Assembly (NCBI RefSeq): GCF_954871325.1 | Contig: NC_088778.1 | Coordinates: 22,243,120-22,307,119 of the forward strand | Direction of reading: 5' to 3' | Source: Gordionus sp. m RMFG-2023 | Lineage: Eukaryota > Nematomorpha > Gordioida > Chordodea > Parachordodidae | Length of the DNA: 64,000 nucleotides | In this document: positions 1 through 11,783 of the stretch, piece after piece | Position numbering within the stretch: the first letter of the stretch is position 1 | Layout of the letters: the number at the start of each line of letters is the position of its first letter | Program-made: the position numbers and the translations under genes | Notes under the pieces: generated by a model | What the model saw: the letters and a program-made list of their open reading frames with translations, nothing else | The model's database searches: none | What the model was told of the DNA's origin: nothing

Positions 1-91
1 TCACTGCAATAATTGTCAGCATGATCCAACAAAAATGCTTGGGCAATCAATTTGACAGCTACCTTGAAAATAAAGAAATATTCAGTATCGC

Positions 92-2588
92 CAGTGACCC
101 CTACAACGGTGGGGGGTCCGAAGCAACTGCTTCTATAAATTTCTATGTGGGTACTTTTTTTTTTTTTAATTTTTTATTTTAAAATTTTTTAAAAAAATTT
201 TTTTATTTTTTTTTTAAAAATTTTTATGGTCGATGTTTAGCAAATTAGTTTGTTATCCGATATTTCTTATCATAAAATTATTTTTTTTCAAGATTTGACG
301 CAAAATTAAAATTTTATCAAAGAGAATAGTAAAAATTTAAATATTAAATCTTATATATAATCATTTATAATTTTTAGATCATTATCAAAATATGCCCAAA
401 AATATTAACCAAAAAAAATATAAATGCTTATCTCGCAATCAAGCCTTCTGGGGGAACAGGCAACAAGATGGCAATATGATGAGCCTTATTAAACTTATTG
501 CAGATTCTGAGCCTGTTCTTAAAATGTATATACAAGATAATGAAGAAAGAAGAAGTGAGAAAAAAATTAAGGGATTAAAATCTAAATTATATTCAAATCT
601 GTTATCATATAATAACATAAATATTCTTATTGAAACCATGAAAAATATGGTTATAAAAAAATTCAAAAGGAGATTGTATTCAACAGGTGCCCATTCAATT
701 ATAGTTGATGGCACATATGATGTATCGAAATCAGAAGCAATAGCTTTGATAGTGAGATATGTTGAAAATAGCGAGACACCTAAGCCCGTTGAAAGGCTGA
801 TAGACATTTATTGTACGGGAAATACAACGGGCCTCGATATTAAAAAGAATATAATATCCAAGCTTGGCTCCATGAATCTACCCCTCGAATTCCTATTGGG
901 GCAAAGCTATGATGGCGCCTCAAACATGAGTGGAAGAATTAATGGAATGCAGGCTTTGATTAGAGCGGAGGCGCCAAAGGCAGCTTTTATTTGGTGCTAT
1001 TGTCATCGATTAAATTTAATAGTTGTTCAATTATGCCAATCAGTAAAAGAGCTGCGAAATGTCTTAGGAATATTAGACGAAATTTACGTATATTTTAATG
1101 ATGTTAAAGATATGAAGTGCTCAAAACATGTCAGAGTGATTTACTGACAAAATCACATAGATTTTTACGCATCAAGAATACCACTCGGTAATATTATCTT
1201 AATTGTTTCGATATATAATGTTTATTATATATTTATAGAAGCTGGCTAACATCATATAAGGCGATTGTAAATTTTTTCCTACTTTATGATGCTTTGAGGG
1301 CAGCTTTGGCAAATTTAAAGGATTCTGAAGATCCTGCCACTTCCACTATGTCTAGTACTATAGTCTATAGAATAGAAAAATTTGATTTTATTTTATCACT
1401 ATGTGTTTTGGATAAAATATTGTTGATAACAAGCTTGGCTTGTACAAAATTGCAAACCATTTCGAAGGATATAGGGTTTGCAATAAATCAAATTCAATTG
1501 GCAAAAGATTGCCTGATTAATATGAGAAGTATAATTTAAATTATTATCTTTTATTATTTTATAATCCTAAAATAGATAATAACACTGAATTTTTGGATGT
1601 CTTTTCAAAGGCCCAAGATTTTATGAAGAAGAGAAATTTACCTTTTGATTTTGAAAGTTCAAGACTTCAAACATTACAATCCAAAAAGGAGAGGTATATA
1701 TATACTTTCATCATTAAATATAATATTTTATTTTAGCTATAAAATCAGTGTGTTTTATGCTGCACTTGATTTAATTATTATGCAGTTTAGTGAAAGATTT
1801 AACGATGAATCGATAAAATTTTTGAGTCAAACATCATTTTTTACCCCAAAGGGAATGGCGGCAAAGGCAATTGTTAAAGATGATATCAAGGATATCTGTG
1901 AATTTTATCAATTAAATACAAGTCAAGTTTTGTGGATGTTTAGAAATATTTATAAAATGGCTAAAACGGGGGACGTAATTATTATTCGTGACCTAGAGGT
2001 TAAAGAAGATTTGTCAGATTCTGAGAATTGTAAATTTATTTAATTAAAATATTTTTACTAATACATTATTTAGCTTCTTCTGATGATGATAATAATTCTG
2101 AGATGAATGATTCAGACTGGAGAAACTATTCATTTATTTTACCTTATCGTCTGCTTATAAATTTTTCTGCTTTCCCAAATTTAACAATTTTATATAAATA
2201 TTTATTAACTATTCCTACTACATCATGTAATGCCGAAAGGGTCATGAGTAAAATTAAACTAATTAAAACAAGACTTCGTAGTGTCATGAAAGATCCATTT
2301 CTTAATAATTTAACCATTTTATCAATGGAAAATAATTTATTTAAACAATTAAATATTGATGAAATTATAAATTCTTTTGCTTTCTCTTCCCCTAATTTAT
2401 TTAAATTATTAATTTAAAAATAATATTTTTAAAGCATATATTTTTTACATTATATTTATATTATAATAAATATTGAAAATTATTTTTGAAATTTATTGGT
2501 GTCAAAAAATAATTTACAATGGGGGAGGAGGGGGGGTACTTTAGGGGGGTATTCTGCTTCTATCCCTCAAAAAGTGTAGGGGTCACTG
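92..2588 (+). mobile_element. hAT DNA transposon with both ends and target duplication
   Basis: The element starts with cagtgacccctaca and ends with the reverse complement tgtaggggtcactg. It is flanked on both sides by the 8-base direct repeat agtatcgc (84-91 and 2589-2596), which is the target duplication length typical of the hAT superfamily. Inside each end lies a G- or T-rich subterminal stretch. The coding region between 392 and 2417 matches the DUF4371/ZMYM-like hAT transposase layout. Perfect ends and duplication suggest a fairly recent insertion. Confidence 0.93.
392..2417 (+). pseudogene. hAT transposase (DUF4371/ZMYM1-like), multi-exon, damaged
   Basis: The transposase of the 92-2588 element would bind its ends and catalyse cut-and-paste movement in the nucleus. 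The first open block (392-1147) carries the DUF4371-type core: IIVDGTYDVSKSEAIAL, then LLGQSYDGASNMSG and the histidine-containing FIWCYCHRLNLIV, all hallmarks of the RNase H-like fold in this hAT branch. Further blocks at 1294-1539 (FDFILSLCVLDKILLI) and 1645-2043 fit the middle helical region. The block at 2103-2417 (TTSCNAERVMSKIKLIKTRL) is the hAT C-terminal dimerisation motif. Short intron-like gaps with GT/AG separate the blocks. One frameshift near 1140 appears necessary between the first block and the next conserved stretch, so the copy is probably inactive, but it is close to intact. Confidence 0.85.
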
Positions 2589-2596
2589 AGTATCGC

Positions 2597-3032
2597 TAAC
2601 GTATTATATCTCATTTGTCACCAATACTCTTGTGAAATTCCATAATGAAAAACTAAGCCAAATAAGTAAGGCATTATAATAGCTATTCACCAAAGTAATT
2701 GCATTGCTATTCATGGTTACATGTATCAATGCATGTAAGCATATCTCTTAATAGTTTTTTTTTAATTTAAACTTTTTCATTCAGTTTTTTTAATATTTAT
2801 ATATTTATACGCACTATATTTTAATATTGCTAATTGTTTTTTTATTCTACCATTATTTTAAATTTGTTTTTAATAATAAATTAAATGAACAAAAAATTAT
2901 TAACAACTGAAATGAAAATTTGGATTACTTTCATTTTAACAAAGTTTATTTAGATAATTTTTTCAAGACAATATATTTAAAAAAAATACAATTCTTTTTT
3001 AAAAATATTTTATAATAAATATTAAAAAGAAA
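2597..3032. other. Gene-free AT-rich spacer
   Basis: Only AT-rich sequence without recognisable coding, repeat ends or RNA signals was seen between the hAT insertion and the small gene model that follows. Confidence 0.6.
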
Positions 3033-3865
3033 ATGAATACTAATAAAACAGTACTGGTTGGCGAAGAAAATACAATAACAATCGACAGTGATGAGAGGTA
3101 TTTTTAATATTATTTTATTTCCGCGGCACTCACTCCGAGGGGCGATCCCGGTTCATTGAAATGTCCTATAAAATAGATATAACCAAAACCGTTTAATTGC
3201 CAAAGATTGTGACCAAAATATTTAAACATTTCATAATTAAGCGATTTTTCACAATTACACGATTAAAAATAAATTATTTATTTATTAAAAATCAGTCTGT
3301 GATTTTATAAAAATATATATCATCTATATATATTTTAAGGAAATAAACCATCAAACTTAGTAATAAATACAATTTTTAATTAATATAGCAACTATATATT
3401 TAAATTTAAATAAGTTTCAAAGCAAAAAAAAATCATAAATTTTATAAATTTGTCTAGTGTTTCAACATATGAATTTGATTTTTCCCTCTGAATATCAAGA
3501 ATTTATATAATTCGATATTCAAACAATAATTTTTATAAATATCATATTTCAATAAATTATTTTATACATTTATGTATACTGTTTACATGTAAGAACTTCA
3601 TCATTAATTCTAATCCGGTTGATATAGCCGAGAAAAAAAAACAATGAAATATTCCAAATTCACAAATTATATTTTTATACCGATCGTTATCTCTTCCCTT
3701 GAATATATTCCAAGCGGAACTTTAAAATTCTTAGAAAATATAGATGATAAGATAAGAGCCCTTACATCAGAACCAAAAGAATACTATTTTTTAGAACAAA
3801 ATCTACAAATAACTATTTTTATTCATGTTTTTTGGGAACTTGTAGTCCCACCTCCGTTTTTATAA
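3033..3865 (+). CDS. Unrecognised small two-exon gene model (about 100 aa)
   Basis: I do not recognise this protein. Exon 1 (3033-3097) starts MNTNKTVLVGEE and ends in phase 2 at a GT donor (gagag|gtattt). A candidate acceptor (gatatag|ccgag) opens exon 2 at 3628 in the matching phase. Exon 2 reads SREKKTMKYSK, then a hydrophobic YIFIPIVISSLEYIPSG, then KFLENIDDKIRALTSEPK, and stops at 3865. The lysine-rich stretch and the exon-like composition stand out from the surrounding sequence. The last 15 or so residues (ITIFIHVFWELV) may be intron read-through, with the true exon ending earlier. The intron of 530 bases contains nothing notable. It could instead be two unrelated exons or a decayed gene; no function is proposed. 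Confidence 0.4.
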
Positions 3866-4829
3866 AATAATGTTTTATTTTTGATATGTTAATTTTAATA
3901 TAATTATATTTGATAGTAATAATAAAAAGAATATTTGATAATTATATGTGTATTTTTTTTTATCTTTGATTAAATTTCATATATTTTGATAAAATAAAGT
4001 ATTCAATTTATTTCCTTTAATCTTTGCTGATTTTAAAATATCTAGAGGCTAATACAGAAAAATAAATATTAAAAAGCAAGCCAGTCCTGAAAATTTACGT
4101 TTTAAAAGTATTTTGTTAAATTACCATAATTTTTGATTTGAAATTATTTTACTATACACATATTATGATTATAAATCTAATTTTTTTGATAAAAATTTTT
4201 TTGTGATGAGAGTTATAAAAGACTTGATGGTTAATTATTTTTATTACATTCTCTAGCTCTCTTAGTGAACCCTGTTCCCTTAGATTATTCCGTGCCCATT
4301 CAAAAAAGCTTTATTCATAAATGGCTTGTTTTTTTAAATTAAATTAGATATCTTTAGATTCCCTTCTCTATTTCAGAGCTTTCATTACCTTCTACAAAAT
4401 AAACTAATCTTTTAAAAAAATTAAACATATGAATTCTAATATTATAAATGTAAATAACAGGCCTGCCTAAATGAAAGTTTATTAATGCTTTGTGTTTTAA
4501 CAGAATATTTTATTTGAACCTATTTTATTATACATGCCTAACAATTATTATAAAATAATGTAAGATTTAATAAAAATATTTTGTGATTAGAGTTTGGCTA
4601 ATCTGGAGTAAATAATTATTTTTCTTTTATATTCCCTAGCTTTCTTAGTGAATCTTGGTCTATTAGATGATCATGAGCATATAAGAAAAGTATAATAACC
4701 ATTAAAAGTAATTTTTTGTAAATTACAGAATCTCTAATTCCCATCATCATTCTCAGAGCTTTCATAACCTTCTATAAAAAGTAAGATTAATCAAAATTTT
4801 TGCGGTTATTAAATCTTCCAATTTTAATC
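3866..4829. repeat. AT-rich spacer with a diverged direct duplication
   Basis: No gene is seen. Two blocks at about 4140-4400 and 4558-4780 share an order of motifs: gtgat(g/t)agagtt, then a T-rich stretch, then ctagct(c/t)tcttagtgaa, then cagagctttcat(t/a)acc and ttctataaa. They are therefore an old tandem duplication of roughly 420 bases. The position directly downstream (on the minus strand) of the pogo relic suggests it may be that element's 3' region. Confidence 0.45.
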
Positions 4830-4964
4830 TATCTGATTATAAATGTCCTGATCATCCATTATACAATGATAACTAGCATCATAGACGTGTAAAGCATATT
4901 CTACAAATATGGGATCAAATTCATCTTCTTCTTTTTCAGTTAGTGCCATGTCATCCTGCATTTC

Positions 4965-6392
4965 TCAATCAAATGCCAAAAGCTTATTAAAATTAACTTC
5001 AATAAAGCATTTTATGATTGTGGTATTTGTCACCTCATCCCATGCAAATTTTATAAGATAGAGGCTATCATAAATTGTAAATCTATTTTTAAAAGAGGGG
5101 GTGTCATTTTCTTCCAATGGTATCATCTTTCTCATGCCCTTTCTATAATAACATTTGAAGGGCCTCATTGCACCAATTTCCAAAGGTTGAATTAGGGTTG
5201 AGGTATTTTCTGATAAAAAAATTAATTTTTTGTTATTATTTGTTTTACGACAAGATGCATTGTTCGGGACAATAAGATTATCTTCATTAATGAGGAATTC
5301 CATTCTCTTAAGATACCTTCAAAAGTTGCAGAATAACATTTTATCAGATACATCCCAATTTATGATAAATACCAGAGTTGTACATTTGCTCAAAATAAAA
5401 AGATCTTCAAAGATCGTAAAATTTGAAGATCTTTTATTTTTTGAAAATCTTTGAAGATCGCTGCGATCAACGATCTTCAAAGATCTTCATGATATTTATT
5501 TTTTTACCCCTTTATTAAAAGCCCAGATGTTTTTCAATTTTATTAATATAATATTTCTTTTATGTTTTATACCTCTCCTCCTGCCTTGATGAAAATTAAA
5601 AAACATCTGGGCTTTTAATAAAGGGGTAAAAAAATAAATATCATGAAGATTTTTGAAGATCGTTGATCGCAGCGATCTTCAAAGATCTAGATCTTTAAAG
5701 ATCGTTACACAAAATTTTTAAAAAATAAAAGATCTTCAAATTTTACGATCTTCAAAGATCTTGCTCAAATTTTTGAGCTAGATCTCGCTCAAAAATCTTC
5801 AAAGAAGATCTTTTGTACAACTCTGATAAATACAACTGAGACCTTTTTCTTGTCTGGTTTAAAGTTCAGTGGTTGAGTTACACTAAATTTCGTTGTGCCC
5901 TTTGGTAAAGCTCGTTGTATAGTCCTGTCTCACCACAATTGTAAATATTAATACTTTGATAAGCTTTAATCAGAGATGGGAGTGTATTTTTGCTCAATTC
6001 ATTTGTATTAATAATATTTGCACTCCCTTTTTCATTGCTATCATTTTGAAAATTTATATCCTATCCTTTCATAAATCTCTGCAACCAACTGTTAGTAGAA
6101 ATGCCTATAAAATATTATAAAAACTTAAATTTACCTTCGTTGAAGGTTTGGCTAAAAACATAGACTTTTCTCACATCTCTGGCCCACTTAGACTGCTTTA
6201 ATTAATATTTGATAAGCCAAACCAATAAAGCTGCTTCTGTTTTTGGTAACAACACATTCTAACTCTTTTAGATGCAGGGAATTTATTCCTTAAAAATTGT
6301 GAGCATATGCTTGCTTTATTAGCTTTCAATCTGTAAATTATGGAAACATGATATTTATAACTTAACGCTAATTGTATTTTTGAAGTAATCAT
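4965..6392 (-). pseudogene. pogo/Tigger transposase remnant, interrupted by a MITE
   Basis: This is the coding part of the pogo relic. Domain order on the minus strand is the N-terminal DNA-binding helix-turn-helix (6198-6392), the first catalytic box near 5950, then the MITE insertion, then the C-terminal third of the DDE domain (4965-5303, with LINEDNLIVPNNASC and LIQPLEIG). Frames between these pieces are broken by stops. In the family the protein cuts at its terminal repeats and inserts at TA dinucleotides. With the first acidic catalytic residue replaced by glycine, this copy cannot be an active transposase. Domestication is unlikely given the breaks. Confidence 0.78.
5373..5825. mobile_element. 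Palindromic hAT-type MITE, copy 1
   Basis: A 453-base element begins cagagttgtaca and ends tgtacaactctg. It is flanked by a perfect 8-base duplication, ataaatac (5365-5372 and 5826-5833). Almost the whole length is a near-palindrome: gatcttcaaagatc clusters at each side and the mirrored segment acccctttattaaaagccc / gggcttttaataaaggggt around a 60-base centre. It has no coding capacity. Ends and duplication size point to mobilisation by a hAT transposase. A second copy lies at 27408-27792. Confidence 0.92.
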
Positions 6393-6440
6393 TTTGTCAA
6401 TGATTTCCTTCTTGTGCTTGAGAGTTATTGTTTGGATGTT

Positions 6441-7153
6441 TTATTTAAAAAATAATTTTGTATGATAAAATTACTTTTATATTAAAAGTGCAGTTCATAT
6501 AAAAAAAATGAGGAATAATTTCTTTTCGATAAATTTTTTTATTTTTTCACTTATCAGATCAGATTAAATTAACGTTATTTTTATATAAATAGTATCTGAA
6601 AATTTTTGAGATTGTCTAATATTTTGCAATTAACCGATTCGTAATTATAAATGTGATTTAACATTATGTCTTAATAATTTTTATCAAAATCGCGGGGTTT
6701 TTTTGCATTTAAAGGTGTTTGCACTTAATCGATATGGAATTAAACGCGTTTGACTATATAATTAACCTATTCATATATAAAACATAAAATTTTCTTAAAA
6801 AAAATTTTACAACCTCATTTAAATATAGAGTTATGATTTACCAGCAAGTAAGTGTGATAAATGGCATCATTTTTTGGAGAGTTTGAATCAACCCTACAAA
6901 GGTTGAACCGAGTATTTATGCGAAAACTATTTTATTAGCCTTAATCTATGTTTAATATTAAATCTTGAAGGCTTGGTGAAATTTTTTGACTGTTAGGGTC
7001 AAGACTTTAATCTAGATAACATCTTTTTAAAATCAATGAAATCGTTATTAGTTTTCTTATCAGTTATTACTATCTATATAAAAATATATATTTATGAATA
7101 AACAAAGAGATGTAAGATGCAAACCAAATTAAGAAACAACATTTAAAATAAGA
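6441..7153. other. Gene-free AT-rich spacer
   Basis: No gene, RNA or element ends were recognised here. The stretch precedes the target duplication of the 7162-10664 element. Confidence 0.55.
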
Positions 7154-7161
7154 AATGATGA

Positions 7162-10100
7162 CATAGGCGTAGCTAGGAGGAGGGGGGGGGAATCCCCCTC
7201 TTCAGAAATTTATCACTTTTTGTGAATATCATTTTAAGCTAATAAAAAATATCCCTCTTAGTCCTCCCTTAAGTCCCTGACCCCCAAAAATGTAGGCATA
7301 TAACTTAAACAATAATTTATAAAAATATTCATCATAATTTATTCATTTTTGGAAAAAAGCATTTATATATTAAAAAATTGACCCAAAAATCTTTTTAAGA
7401 AATGGAATATAAGATAAGTCTTAAGACAAAAGTGAAATGTATTATAATTATTAATAACATTGTGTGACAAATTTCGACTTGATTTTTTGGGAGAAAATAA
7501 AATAAACATATTTAAGACAGTTTTATGCATATTCTAAATCCGCTGTCAGTTTATTTCTAGCACGTCAGGTTTTTATTTATTTTAGGTTAAAGTGCCAAAA
7601 AGGTCATTTTTAGCACTTTTTGAAGGTTTATAACTTCGGTTCTAATGATCCCTACAATTAAATAAATATCTTAATTTTTGCAGCAAACCTTCCTTATTAT
7701 TATTATACATTTTTTTTTATAAATGCCTTACTCAATTTTTAAACAACCTATATTTTTTAAATTTACCTTTATTTATAAAATCTTTTTTAATATAGCTTAC
7801 ATTTAATATATTTATTTATTGTGGCTTTCGTTCTCTTTGCTACACTGCACACTGTACGATTTCCTCCCATTCAGATACTGTATAATGTTTTAGAGTTTCT
7901 CTGGAATTCCAGAGACAAAGAAAACACTAATGCTTGGTGGTGTAGCCTAACTGAAGGCCCGTCAGGATTGCTATCATTTTGAGATCGCAGCATATCTTAA
8001 ATTCGTAAATGGAATAATTTATTTTTGACAATAAATATTTCATATTTTCATATGATTCATTTAACTGGTTGGAATAGGCGATGGGAATTGATGGTTTAGA
8101 ATTTCCGTTATGAAGCAAAACTGCTTTCAAGCTGTTTTTGATTGAATTGATGAACAAGCGCCATTCATCGGGCACCAATTTATTATTAAGTTGTAAAAAA
8201 AGTTGGCCTAGATTGTTGGAATAGTATAAAAAATTTTCGTAAGAGAATAAATTTTTAAACGATCACGGAATGGGTATGAAGTTCGAACTCCATTTTTTTT
8301 AAATTTTAAAATCATTAAGTCTTGAGGCTAAAAATTCGGACTTTCTTTTTGAAAGTTGTTAATTTCTGGTTATGTCATTTATTGCTCTTGTGACATAAAT
8401 GGCTAATTCTCTTCGTGATGATACTCAAGATCAATATTGTCATTGTCCTGGCAACGTAATTTTTCCAGCTGCGAACTATTTAAAAAAGGAACTGTTGTAT
8501 GCATATTATATTTTACCGGATAAACAACCGACGAAATTTCCGGATAATGAATTTTCTCTAATCGAGCAAAAATAACAATCCCACGAATGATTTCTTGCTA
8601 CATGCCAAAATGCAGGTTTTGAATAATCGTTTTCCATTTATCCATGAATTAAAAGAATTATAACATGTTTTACATATGTAATTAGGGGCAAATGGTTTAT
8701 CCAAATCGCAGAGTGGCATATTGTAATAAATTTCATAAATCCTTTGAATGATTAGAGAAATTGGACATTTTTGTGCGGGCAATATATAGCCCGCACAGAT
8801 GTAACAAAATTTAGAGACACACTTTAAACAAGGGGACTTCGGCATTAATTTTTTGTAGAATGTTATATAAGGAGGGAATTTGAATAATATTTAAACTCCA
8901 ATTAAAAAAAAAATTAATGAAAGAAATTAAATGTTTATAAAAAATTAAGCGCGAAAAAAAATAATTCTTCTCCTATCTTCCTACTCGTTATTTGGCATTA
9001 TTATTTATTGCCCATACTACGGGTTCAAGGTACTCCATTGGAAAATCATATATTTTGATATAAATTGATTAAAAAAACAAATATTCTTAAATACATCTAA
9101 AAAAGATAAATATTAATAAAAAAACATGAAAAAATTAGCAATTATTGCATTTTAAATGAATTTTGCTTCAAAAATGCTCTCAATTCAAAAAGAGTACAAA
9201 TTAAAGAAGTGGGTACAGATATCTGATTTTAGTATAAATTGATCATAAATGCATAAAATATTACTAAATACAACTAAAAAAGATAAATATTACCTTAATT
9301 TTGCTTTAAAAATGTATGCAGAGAAAATTCAATAAAAGTGTACAAATTAAAAAGTTCGAAAATATCTGTACCGACTTTTTTAATTTATAGATTTTGATTG
9401 AATTTTCATGGCATAGAGTACTTTTGAAACATAATTAGAATTAATATATAATCTTGAGCATATTTGAAGCAAAATTATATAAAATTTATTTTCTAAAGTT
9501 AATAATTTTGATAGTAATTTAAATTGAAAACTTAAAACCCCCAAAACAAAATTCTTTACCATTTTTCTCAAAAACCAATAGCTAAAAAATTATAAAAATT
9601 TGTAAATTTATAAAGAAATATAAGTTTAACACTATCATTAATTTTTAGGGATTTTTATTCGATACTTTTTAAAATATATCCGTATAAAAAAGACCTAAAT
9701 TTTACCATTTTTTAGATTTCGAAAAGTTGTCTTTATACGGTAATATTTTTAAAACTTGACTTGTAGGGAAAATTTAAAAAACGGATTCGAACTCAGCGTC
9801 AAATTCTGCACCAAAATTTGTTTTTATTTTCTTCTTCCATTTTTTTTGTCAATAGATTCATATAATTACTAAATAATATAATATATCATATATAATTTTT
9901 ATAAAGTGAGTAATTTTAATTTATTTATCTTAATAAAAGTAAAATATAATTATAAAACTATTGATAAAATTAAATCATAAATTAAATAAAAATATTAAAG
10001 CATAAATACAAACAGTGAAATATTATATGTCTTAGATTTACAGTATATCTAATTTTATCAATTATCATATGACAATCAATATTTTTACCAATATACCAAA

Positions 10101-10664
10101 TTATATATTTTACAGAAAATTATAAAATATTGAGGACATCAGAAAATATCTTTTAAAGACATTGTGGGATGAATAATATAAAGATTAAATTTTTATATCA
10201 TTTATTACTTAAAATAAATATATGGCGTTAAATAATTGAATGCAAATTGTTGCTATATTTATTATCAAGAGCATTGATTAGTAAAATTTGTTAAAATATT
10301 AACTGCAATATATTCTCTAACTTTCAAATATGTCTGGAAAAGTGGAATTTTACCTAGTATTTTGTAACTAATTCTATATAATAGAGGAATATCGATTATA
10401 TGCCTACTTACTTTTTTTAAATAAATTTCTTATACTTGTTTGGAATAAATTATTACCATCGTTTTAATGCATATACAAGTAATTCATTATATTTTATATA
10501 AACTAATAAAAATATATTTCATATTTGTTCCAAGTAATTTATTATATTTTTTATAAACTAATAAAAATATATTTCATATTTGTCCCAGGCTTATTTTTTT
10601 TAATTAAAATTAACCTCCTATTAATTCCCCCCCCAACCTTAGGAAAATCCTGGCTACGCCTATG
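7162..10664 (-). mobile_element. 3.5 kb hAT-like transposon with an unfamiliar protein
   Basis: Terminal inverted repeats cataggcgtagctagga and its mirror (ending tggctacgcctatg) enclose 3503 bases. They are flanked by a perfect 8-base duplication, aatgatga (7154-7161 and 10665-10672). Each end is followed by a G-run or C-run (agggggggg on the left, ccccccccaacc on the right). The only recognisable coding is on the minus strand (7860-8850); the right-hand 1.8 kb is AT-rich and empty. The duplication size suggests the hAT superfamily, but the encoded protein is not a hAT transposase I recognise, so the element may be non-autonomous or carry a captured gene. Confidence 0.88.
7860..8845 (-). pseudogene. 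Cysteine-rich transposon-carried protein, broken
   Basis: On the minus strand the first block (8558-8845) reads MPKSPCLKCVSKFCYICAGY, then ICKTCYNSFNSWINGK, which is a double Cys-pair module. Downstream (7860-8178) comes MVPDEWRLFINSIKNSLKAV, KPSIPIAYSNQLNESYENMK and CCDLKMIAILTGLQLGYT. After a frame change at about 7925 comes CFLCLWNSRETLKHY. From memory, this order resembles a widespread uncharacterised invertebrate protein (Cys module, then a core with an SxxExMKxLL helix and a CxxCLW box), which I cannot verify here. The region between the two blocks (8179-8557) has lost its frame. Its location inside terminal inverted repeats implies it is element cargo rather than a host gene. Confidence 0.6.
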
Positions 10665-10672
10665 AATGATGA

Positions 10673-11783
10673 TATATTTGGTCATACATCACAGGCTGAA
10701 ATTGTATTAAAACGGCACATCGTTATCTCATTAATATCAGGTCTCACAATATTTGACAAGTCTTTTCCTTTTAAATCCAAATTTATAAAATAAAACACCT
10801 TGAGGTCTTTCTCGTAAGTATGATGCTATTTAGTTTAGCGCATTGGAAGAAAGAAGTTCTCTCCCATGTAAAAACTTTGAGTGAGATCTTTTTAATGGGT
10901 TGGTATAGACACAATACTCATTCATTAATATCCAATAATAGCAATAATATATATATAAAGAATTATCTATATAAATAACGTAACAATAAGTCTACCATGC
11001 TTATTACACGTGCAATCCTTCTACAACATTATCATGCGATATTTAGATTTGATATCCTCTACTCGTGAGTGTTCGGTAGGAAATATAATCTCCAATTGTA
11101 AAGGCTAATATAAAATTCATTAATAATTAATTATATATCATTTTATATTATATTTTTTTGGAGAAACCTTCATATTTTTATAAAATTTTATTTAAGATCA
11201 AAAAATATATAAATCGGAGTGCAATATTATTTATTAGCTCTTGAAAATTTATATATATAATTTTAAATTGGTTACTTTGGCAACGAGCTACTTTTAAAAA
11301 ACAATAGCTATTGCGCGTTATTTTTTTCAAGAAAGTAGATATGAAGCTCCCTTTTAGGAGAAATAAGTTGTAACTATAGTGCATACGTTTTAATTGTAGT
11401 GTTATGTTAACAGCATTAGTATTAATCAATGTTTTTGATGGGAAATCTATAAATATTAAAGACATCTGTCAAAATATAATTTTATATTTTTTAATCACTA
11501 TTTATTCGCCTGAATAAAAAAATAAAAATCTACCGCAAAACATTTTATTTACAAAATTAGGGTAAACTTATTGGTGAATAATGAGTGAGGGCTGTATTCT
11601 GTCCATATCCCAAAATTTACTTTCTATGAAAACTTCTTATAGTCACTTAGTTTTAAATAAATTTATTCACATAGCAAGGATTGAAATTCGTTTAAATATG
11701 TAATATACATAAGTACTTTTGAAATTTGAAGAATTTGGTGGTGATTCACAAAACTACAATTTTTTTAAAAAATACGTTTTATT
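10673..11783. other. Upstream region of GLYCTK, no features recognised
   Basis: About 1.1 kb between the hAT-like element and the first GLYCTK exon. It is less AT-rich between 10690 and 11100 but no exon with convincing codon structure was identified. A promoter for GLYCTK should lie in its last few hundred bases, but no specific motif can be supported. Confidence 0.5.

Larger units (their letters stand above)
4830..6440 (-). mobile_element. pogo/Tigger-type (Tc1-mariner) transposon relic
   Basis: Reading the minus strand, a CENP-B-like helix-turn-helix start (6198-6392: KIQLALSYKYHVSIIYRLK) is followed by a degraded catalytic core. That core contains IYNCGETGLYNEL (5930-5990), equivalent to the family's ADETGL box but with the aspartate lost. 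The DDE C-terminal part at 4965-5303 includes STLIQPLEIGAM and the AWDEVTNTTI helix, both typical of Tigger/jerky-like transposases. It ends near 4830 with an acidic DDQDIYNQID tail. Several stops and the missing catalytic residue show it is dead. A palindromic MITE (5373-5825) has inserted into the core. Element termini were not found. Confidence 0.82.

Noticed and set aside
439-807. 122-codon minus-strand frame in the first hAT
   Set aside because: Shadow of the transposase core on the plus strand.
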